Below, in pieces: positions 56,945 through 64,000 of a DNA stretch of 64,000 bases; the stretch's first letter is position 1; each line of letters starts with the position of its first letter. The notes under the pieces are model-generated. The model was not told the DNA's origin, made no database searches, and saw only the letters and a program-made list of their open reading frames with translations. The position numbers and the translations under genes are program-made. This DNA is from Anopheles merus (taxonomy: Eukaryota > Arthropoda > Insecta > Diptera > Culicidae), in the NCBI RefSeq assembly GCF_017562075.2, contig NC_054081.1:4943144-5007143 (forward strand). Reading direction: 5' to 3'.

Positions 56945-57546
56945 GCCTGAAAGTATGCAATCAACCTTTCATAGGTTGCTTAGTTCGTTCAAAGAGGTGA
57001 TCAGTACCATTTAAAAACATACATATACACACATATAACTACATATGACTTAAATCCGCCAGTTATATTACATATAACTTAAATCCGCCTTAAAGTATGC
57101 AATTCGAAAATGTTTTACAAATATTGGCGAGATATTGCAAAAAGCGCCTAAAAGTAGGCAATTTAAATTACACAGCAAGTTTTTAACCTTCATAGAGGGA
57201 ATAAACACTATTTGAAGCAACAATATAAATGTTACAGCAAAAACTAACAAAAACCGCCTGAAAGTATGCAATCGATTATTCATAGTTTGCTTAGTTCGTT
57301 CAAAGAGGTGATCAGTACCATTAAAAAAATAAAATAAATAATTCAGTTACAAATAACTAACATCCGCCTTTAAGTATGCAATTGGAAAAATTGAACAAAT
57401 ATTGGCAAATGTTTGAAAAAGCGCCTAAAAGTAGGCAATTAATATTACATAGCGAGTTTATATCCTTGATAGAGGGAATAAACACTCATTGAAAAATATA
57501 TAAACGTTACAGCAAACATTACAAAAACCGCCTGAAAGTATACATT
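56945..57546 (-). promoter_or_regulatory. Array of seven co-oriented Su(Hw)-like sites in AT-rich DNA (candidate insulator)
   Basis: Sites (minus-strand reading, core TTGCATACTTTCAGGC) lie at 56945-56961, 57087-57103, 57146-57162, 57256-57272, 57366-57382, 57423-57439 and 57530-57546. Two use the variant TTGCCTACTTTTAGGCGC, and the last has a changed core (ATGTATAC). The motif is better conserved than the AT-rich DNA between. Part of the array arose by tandem duplication of about 277 bp (57087-57272 versus 57366-57546). The resemblance to Su(Hw) recognition sequences and to the gypsy insulator layout is from memory of the family. The array starts 64 bp upstream of the acceptor side of the exon at 56880. 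Confidence 0.55.
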
Positions 57547-58762
57547 TGGCATTACATAGTTTGCTTGTTTGCGTTCAAAATGGTATAAAACAATATTTTC
57601 CCCTCTCCAAATAAACAGCCCTTGGGGCAATCATTACCAACGCATCCCGTCGAAGGCAAGGGCAGAGAACTGTTGATTGCCGAACCGTTGCCCATCATTT
57701 CCCATTTTCATTCCCTTTAAAATAATCATTTCCAGCGTGTGTGTGCGTGGGCGCAAAATATTGAACGGCCGGATGTTGAAATTGTTTTTTTTTTTTCATT
57801 CTTCTCTTCACTCACGTCCAGCGCACACCATTGGCCGCGCAAACCATCGCTTGGGAAATTGGCGCCCCCCTTCCCACTTTGCCTTCGAGGCGTAATTCCA
57901 GTTAATATTCATAGCAGTATCAGTAGCCAGCTTATTTCCCCTGTGCTGTGCATAAAATTTTATTAGCCTTTCGGCAGGCCTGGGTTCGCCTGCTGGCAGG
58001 TTGAAACAGATTTACCGAAACGCGCGTTCGCGCAGCCCATTTTCCACTGGGCTGTAGGCGTTCTTGAGTAGGGGCGGAGGGGAAGGTGGGGGGGGGGGGG
58101 GAGGAGCAGGGGACATGGGATATGAATGCACAATCTCGATTGGAAGATTAATGCCACTGGTGAGGACGTTCCGGTTTGCCATTCGGTAAGCAGCATCAGT
58201 TAACCCTCATTTGGAAGCTTCAGCAAGACCTTCACAGCCTCGCTCTCCCTTTCTCTCCCTCTCTGACTTCACCAGAAGTTGAGCCAGGCAGTCCGGGGAA
58301 AATCCTGGCCGGGCAAATTCTCCAGTACGAGCGAAACACCTGGCACCCCTCGAGCGTCGAGCGCACGAGCACAGCCAGCGCACCATTGATTTCGCTTCAA
58401 TCGCAGGGAGCACCAGTAATTGGGTAGGTGTGCTTTTAAATTATTCATCCGGCGAAGTAGTCCGACTCCGGGGCCGCCACCGGTTGGCCGGCAAGGGTCG
58501 GGATTTGCCGTGGCATTAGGCGTCTTGGGCAACCAGTGTCCGGGTTCGTGCGAGGCCGAGGCGAGCTGATCGCTGCCTCCGAAGGGTACGGGGTTCAATG
58601 TGGCTGCTTCCGGCATTTGCAGTGGGCACACGATGGCACACGGCGCAGTAGGAGTCCGGGGCTATGTTTCAAAATTCCATTTCGTACAGTGAAGTATTTG
58701 TACATGACTTGAGAAATAAAGAAAATTTCGTTGGGATGTTTCACATTATCTAACAAATTTGG

Positions 58763-59206
58763 CACGCTTTCTCGAGTCATTGTATTCGTGACTAAATGTA
58801 ATGAAGACTCGAGAAAGTGTGGTAAGCCTTTCAGTTAACCTGAAAAGCTCTCTTAGAAGAAAATAATACTTTTTCTTGTAGCGTTCATTGCTGCCTTTCG
58901 TCATGCATGCTAGATTTTATGTCATGAGATAGTGCCATTACAACTCATTCCCTTTATCTGAAGACTCGAGAAAGTGTTGTACATTGAAGAGTGATGACTA
59001 TAAAAACCTTCATGTCTCACTTTTTCTCGTTCATCACTCAAGACTCAATGCTGTATAATATAGCAAAGACTCGAGAAACTATGGCAAATTTTAAGATTGG
59101 CTGACAATCTCGAGAAAAAGACAAAATTATGCACGATCCTTTTGCATAGTAGCTGTTACTTCAATTTATGTCCTAGGATAATGCCACGAAGAATCGAGAA
59201 AGTGTG
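58763..59206. repeat. Six dispersed CTCGAGAAAGTG motifs
   Basis: GACTCGAGAAAGTGT or close variants at about 58804, 58962, 59066, 59108 and 59191, plus one inverted copy CACGCTTTCTCGAGTC at 58763-58778. The surrounding DNA is unrelated between copies. Confidence 0.6.
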
Positions 59207-60841
59207 ATATCCTTTTGAGATAAAATGAAACGTCATGTTTTTCGTAAAGAATGACAACGTAATTTGATGCGATTTTGGGAATTCGCAAATCATATCGAAG
59301 AACGCTTGCACAGTTGTTGCGAATAGTTGTTGAGCAGAAGTTCTCAAAAGTTGTACGAATTGAGCCTCCCGTAAGCAGATCAGATTAATCCTGCTTCTCC
59401 ATGAGGCAAACAAATCTTAGCCCCTTAACCACATCATATATAGCCAAACCGACAAGGAGCTTATCCTAGTGGTTTAAGATGCTCAGTAACGCCGGCACAA
59501 ACTATGACCACATTGCTCCACATCCCCGTACATGTGTACCAATGAAGGTAGGCACGATGCAGGAGCGTTACGTATGGACTGGTTATCGGGGCTGTGCAAT
59601 AAGCAACTGAAACCGTTCACCATTCATACGCACCGACGGACGCGTATCCGGGATTTTTGTGTGACTGTTGAAAGTCTAATGATCCCCCTTTCACGGTGGT
59701 GGTATTAATAAACGCCACTAGCAAACAGAGCTAGAATGAGAAGCAGCGGATGAAAAAGCAAGAAAGGTCACCTTTTCAACGGGAGCTTCCATCCCGCAAA
59801 CTTTTAGCCTCCGGCTGTCCGTCAACGCGCCAGGTCCGTTCGGACTCTCACCACCCCCGATGCGGGATGTTATAACATTCGTTTAGCAGTTTGTTTTCTA
59901 CCGCCACCATATCCAGTGCCGACCTTCTGATCGTGGAGCGGAGCCGTGGATGGATGACAGCAAAAATAGCAACCGAAAGAGGGGAAGCAACAACAAAAAA
60001 AAAATCCACCCACGAATTAAAATATTCAAGACACTTCCCGCCCCTCAGCAGTGCAGGGAAGCGCTGGGTGGCGGGCGGAGGGTTGCACAGGCTTTTACAT
60101 GGATGATTTGCTATTGAAATTTACCTTCCGGTTGGCTCGCCCAGCCCCGGCCAGCAAAAGCCAGAAACACTGGACGCTGGTCAGGGATATTTTATTTATG
60201 AGCGGCCAAAACTTTGGCCCGACACAGTTTACATAATCGATCTGCTCGAAAACCGGACCTCCCGCAGCCGTGGCAGTGTCCCGCTCCCGACGGACCGGGC
60301 GGGAGGGTTTTTTTTTTGTTGGCATTATGATTTCTTTCGACCCTTGGTGCCCGGTCGATCGGTCGGTTTCGTGAAGCAGCTCCTGCGCAAGGGATTCCTC
60401 TTATTCTCGACCGATGGTCGCGTCCATCGGGGGGGAATAGTTTTCCCGGGGGCCGGATGGTCGAACGGCGAGCGGGTAAAATATATTGGGAATTTTTCTC
60501 TCTTCATGCCGTGAAACTTTTCCCGCCTTACCCTCCACGCAGGAAGTTGTTCGAACGGAGACTATCAATCCTCCGAGGAAGGTCGCTCTGGTGGGAGAAT
60601 TGACTCCCGAGACACATACACATCTATAGTATTGACTGTTCAGCGACGAACTTTTCTCCTAGGTAGCCGCACAGTGACATAATCTTTTACTGGAATTCAA
60701 TATAGAGTGAAGTGCGCATAAGAGCAAGGTACGCGTAACAAACAAAGGGCAAACAAAAAAAGAGACATTTCCAGGGGTTTTCTGCTCGCTGCCGAGAGTT
60801 ATCGGGGGAAAAGTGTCCTAATAATATAGTTTTGTGCTGCA

Positions 60842-60926
60842 GTTTGCATACATTTAGGCTTGAACATTATTACAATATCACATTCGAAAATGTTGTGATG
60901 TTTCATACACCCCCTAAAAGTATGCA
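60842..60926. promoter_or_regulatory. Pair of oppositely oriented Su(Hw)-like sites
   Basis: Plus-strand TTTGCATACATTTAGGC at 60843-60859 and minus-strand TGCATACTTTTAGGGG at 60911-60926, converging 51 bp apart. Confidence 0.45.
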
Positions 60927-63900
60927 GCACACAGTACAACATTCTTATTGGATGATACAAGATTGGGATTTGATCCGTTGCCCGGCAGTGCCGGTTTTCA
61001 TTAGTCCGTGCGTTACCGATTGTACCACGAAGGTGCACGACGCTTCGGGCGCTTGTTTCGGTACAGTATCGACTGTGCGCACTCTTCCACGAATGACTGT
61101 TGCATGCGGATGTGGTGGACCCGCGGCCAATTAACCCAAACCGTTTAGGGGTTCAAAGCTTCCCAGAAAACAAGGGCGGTTCAAAGCTTCCCAGCTGTCG
61201 TACCCGAGTCGGCGGATTGTACGATGCACTCTTAACTGCAACTACGGTCCGGTTGTTGCGTTTACTAAGCATTGCAAGCGAAGCAAACAACAACAAAAAA
61301 ATAGCAGAAAAGGTACACTCACACAGGATGTGAGCTGGGCATCAATTTACAACAACCCGCTCCCCCCTTGCTAGCTGGCCGGAAATTGAACAACCCTGCA
61401 TTCCACGCCTTTCCGATCTTGTTTTATTGCTTTTAACCTCTCTCTCTCTCTGTCTCCCACACAATTCCATCATCCTTTAATCGGCTCGGAACAATTTCCA
61501 TTTTTTTCTTCTTCTCTTGTCTATTGTGCCCGCACCCTGTTGCCCTGTTCGGTTCCGTTTCATTCGCGCTGGCTCACTTTCCCACGGGTGGCAAGCAAGC
61601 GAGGCGGGGTGAACCGTCCAGCCCACGTCGGGATGCGATGTGGCTCCGTCGGGAAGGATTAGCATGTGCTTTACTGTGTCCGGCCGTCGCTTCTTCCGCA
61701 CACTTTCACTCAACTTGCTCTCTGGAAGCTGTTGGGAGGTTGGGAAAACCACCTTCGAGAGAACGAGCAAGAGAGAGAGAGCAAAAAAACACAGCTCCAA
61801 CGCTCCCCGAACGCGATGGGAGCCCACACACCCGCGTAAAGTTTGCTGTAAATATGGCAACATCGGATTAAACGGAGGTTACTTAGGGCGACCGGATCAG
61901 TGGGGCGAGCGGACGGTAAAACATTGGAAACGGAAACACGCGTCCAAAACCGGTGTAATCCGCTTTTTCCGTTGTCACAGCTCTTTACCGGCTTGCGTGG
62001 AAGCGTTCTGGTTTGTTTCGCCCTTTCTTTTGCCGCTGCTTGTTGCTAGGTTTTTGCACCACATCCCGCCACCAAAGACATTAGGAGTCTTCCGGCAAGC
62101 GCGCACCAAGAGGAGCCATTTCGAGGCATTTTTTTTCTGCTGGTTTGCTTGATATTGCGCTGCACTCTCAGCCATTAGTTTGTTCGTTAATTTTTCATTG
62201 GCTCATTTACATCAATAGGTTTTCCGGGTCCGGCACGTTTGACCCTCGGTTCGTTTCGTTCCATTCCGTTCTCTTTTGTTATGCCGGTGGCCAGCCAAAC
62301 CGAAAAGGAAAACAAAGTCAAAGTGCTTAGCATTTAATCCATTCACAATACGCTCACGATAAGGGATGTTTTTTTTTAATATTTTGTTTAGGCACGCCCC
62401 ACTTTGCGTGTGTCATTGAGTGTGTGAAGGGAAGGAAGAACACAGAGCATTATTTACACAGGCTCCAGCGCGTACGGTTCTTGGAGTGTAACTTTCCACG
62501 AAACACTTAGCTGCTGCTGCTGCTGCTGCTGTTTTCCCCTTTTCTTTCGCCGATCGATCACGTCCGAGAGGGAAAGGCCGGCAGGCGAGCAGCATTTTAG
62601 AACGCTCCGTTCCGCGAAACAATCCGCCCAGGTAGCATATTTTGATGAGTCTGTGAAGCTGTGAGGGATTTTCCAGGGATTTTAACCGCTCAAGATTCCG
62701 CCGCGAGCAATCGATGGTACGTTGCGTTGGAAGTTTTCCACCGACCGAGCACTTTTCACTGTAACCGTTTGATTGCTTTGCGTACAAGCGCGATGAATAG
62801 TGTTTGCCTGACACAGTTGGTGAGTATTGAAATAGTTAAATTTGTTGGTTGCAAAAAAAAGAAGCAAAAACGATAATCGGGCATTGCCTTCGTTCGCTCT
62901 GAGCTGGTTTGACACTCCTGGTAAGCCGGTCAATGCCATTGTACAGCTGTCTGTTGCACAAAGCTCCGCTCTGCTGGCAAGTGGCTCGTTAGGACCTTCA
63001 ACAAAGTATTATAGGGCGATAGGAAAAGAGAAGTAAGAGGATCCATTCATTGCATTAAGCCTCAACCGGCAAGCGTTCAATCCTGCAAACAGAAATGAAA
63101 TCAAATCGTGGAATCGAGCGCCGCCTAACGCAATCAAACCCGCGCGGAGGGATAATACAAGTGCTTCACTGGTGCTCGCAGGCATGGAGAAAATGTCAGC
63201 ATGACCGAACCTGCTCCCGAGGGGGAATGATGGGTAGCGAATACGCCCGCACCGCCCGCTAGAATATGTCGACTCATTCTTGTCCTCGGTCTGGGGACGC
63301 TTCAAAATCCGAGTCGATGGTCGACCCGCACATCTACGCCGGAGGTTTTCCCCCCCCCCCCCCCCCTTTCAATTCCCAGGCGGTGCCGCGGGTGCTCACT
63401 CGCAACAAAACGCGAAGCCCCAATCGGAACCGGATAGTGGTTAGTGTGCCTAAACCGAGCTGTCTCTGTGCGTGCGCGGTTCCGGTCCGTGCGGCTTTCC
63501 ACTTCCTGTTTGGGCTGGCTTTTCCGTAAATGATCGTAAATGAATGTAAATTCAATTACACCAACTTGCTGTTGCTGCCGGCTTCGGTTTCGGTGCAGAC
63601 CGGTTGCGAGAGGATAAGAAAATGGCCTCGGTGGTTCATGTTTTCCCCTTCGCCGGCCCGTTCCACCGTTGCTCCTGCATTGGTGGAGCGATCGGCGCGG
63701 TGCTTTCGTTCCGGTTACTTCGCAAGACGGCACACCGGCGAGACCGTAGCTCCCTGTCTGCCTGCATTAACGAGACATCGAAACATTGTGTGCAGTGTTT
63801 GTTGCGCTGGCCGGCGTGTTGCATATGAAATCGTGCCGGTCAATTCTATGTATTTTATTTATTCATTTGCGGGGCTGGCTGGCACTTCAACACGGTGCTT

Positions 63901-64000
63901 TCTTTCTCCCCGTTGCTACGCGAGACGGGCAGGCCATTATACTGGTTTGTTGTTGTTGGTGTTGTTGCAATGCAGCAAAAAGAGCGCTCTTCAAGATTTT

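Larger units (their letters stand above)
56881..64000. other. Presumed 5' intron or upstream region of the multi-PDZ gene
   Basis: Contains the Su(Hw)-like array (56945-57546), repeated GACTCGAGAAAGTG motifs (58763-59206), two further Su(Hw)-like sites (60842 and 60911), and poly-C/G runs (58090-58102, 63351-63366). I could not support an exon on either strand. Confidence 0.45.

Noticed and set aside
59459..59660. tRNA-like or SINE-like segment (TAGTGGTTTAAGATGCTCAG)
   Set aside because: An A-box-like start is visible, but I could not find a matching B box, tail or target duplication.

Overview
The window reads as mosquito genomic DNA, very probably Anopheles gambiae complex. The main reasons are a tRNA-derived SINE of SINE200 type with a perfect 15-bp target-site duplication, short GT-AG introns in compact GC-rich coding exons, abundant (CA)n/(GA)n/poly-C tracts, and a clip-domain serine protease homologue of the mosquito CLIPA kind. 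There are no prokaryotic features. Gene models come from splice signals, exon phase and protein family resemblance only.

Left third (1-24 kb), gene-dense. The first two exons of a TMEM120-like gene (minus; the rest lies off the left edge) are divergent from a ZAD-C2H2 zinc-finger gene (plus, 2814-4827). That gene ends 13 bp from the tail-to-tail stop codon of the first of three tandem minus-strand paralogues of the prostaglandin reductase/alkenal reductase (PTGR1-like MDR) family: 4841-5902, 8072-9208 and 10128-11188. The middle copy has a mitochondrial-type presequence and a different intron. Next comes a secreted clip-domain serine protease homologue (minus, 14559-23418) with no catalytic serine. 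Its 6.4-kb first intron contains the complete TIM44 gene on the other strand (18122-19467).

Middle (24-32 kb) has no gene that I can support. Right half (32-57 kb) is one large minus-strand gene encoding a multi-PDZ scaffold resembling the PDZ region of PTPN13/FRMPD2. Eleven exons are visible, three PDZ domains, a chain of phase 1-1 exons that could be skipped in frame (one only 54 nt), and a stop codon that overlaps a strong splice donor. Its 5' exons are not found in the window; 57-64 kb is presumed intron.

Non-coding structure is rich. (1) Five hAT-like non-autonomous elements with terminal inverted repeats and 8-bp duplications have interiors made of 10-12-bp tandem arrays arranged around a unique core. 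(2) Several TA-duplicating MITEs, a long foldback, a truncated non-LTR fragment and a SINE are present. (3) A 29-bp minisatellite of about 1.6 kb has a 435-bp higher-order repeat. (4) A polypyrimidine tract of about 530 nt sits against a 3' splice site. (5) Most striking, a TTGCATAC(T/C)TTNNAGGCG-like motif recurs 13 times between 28 and 61 kb. Seven copies are co-oriented in 0.6 kb of AT-rich DNA at 56.9-57.5 kb. The motif resembles binding sites of the insulator protein Su(Hw), and the layout recalls the gypsy insulator. This is the candidate undescribed system in the window; the factor assignment is inference.
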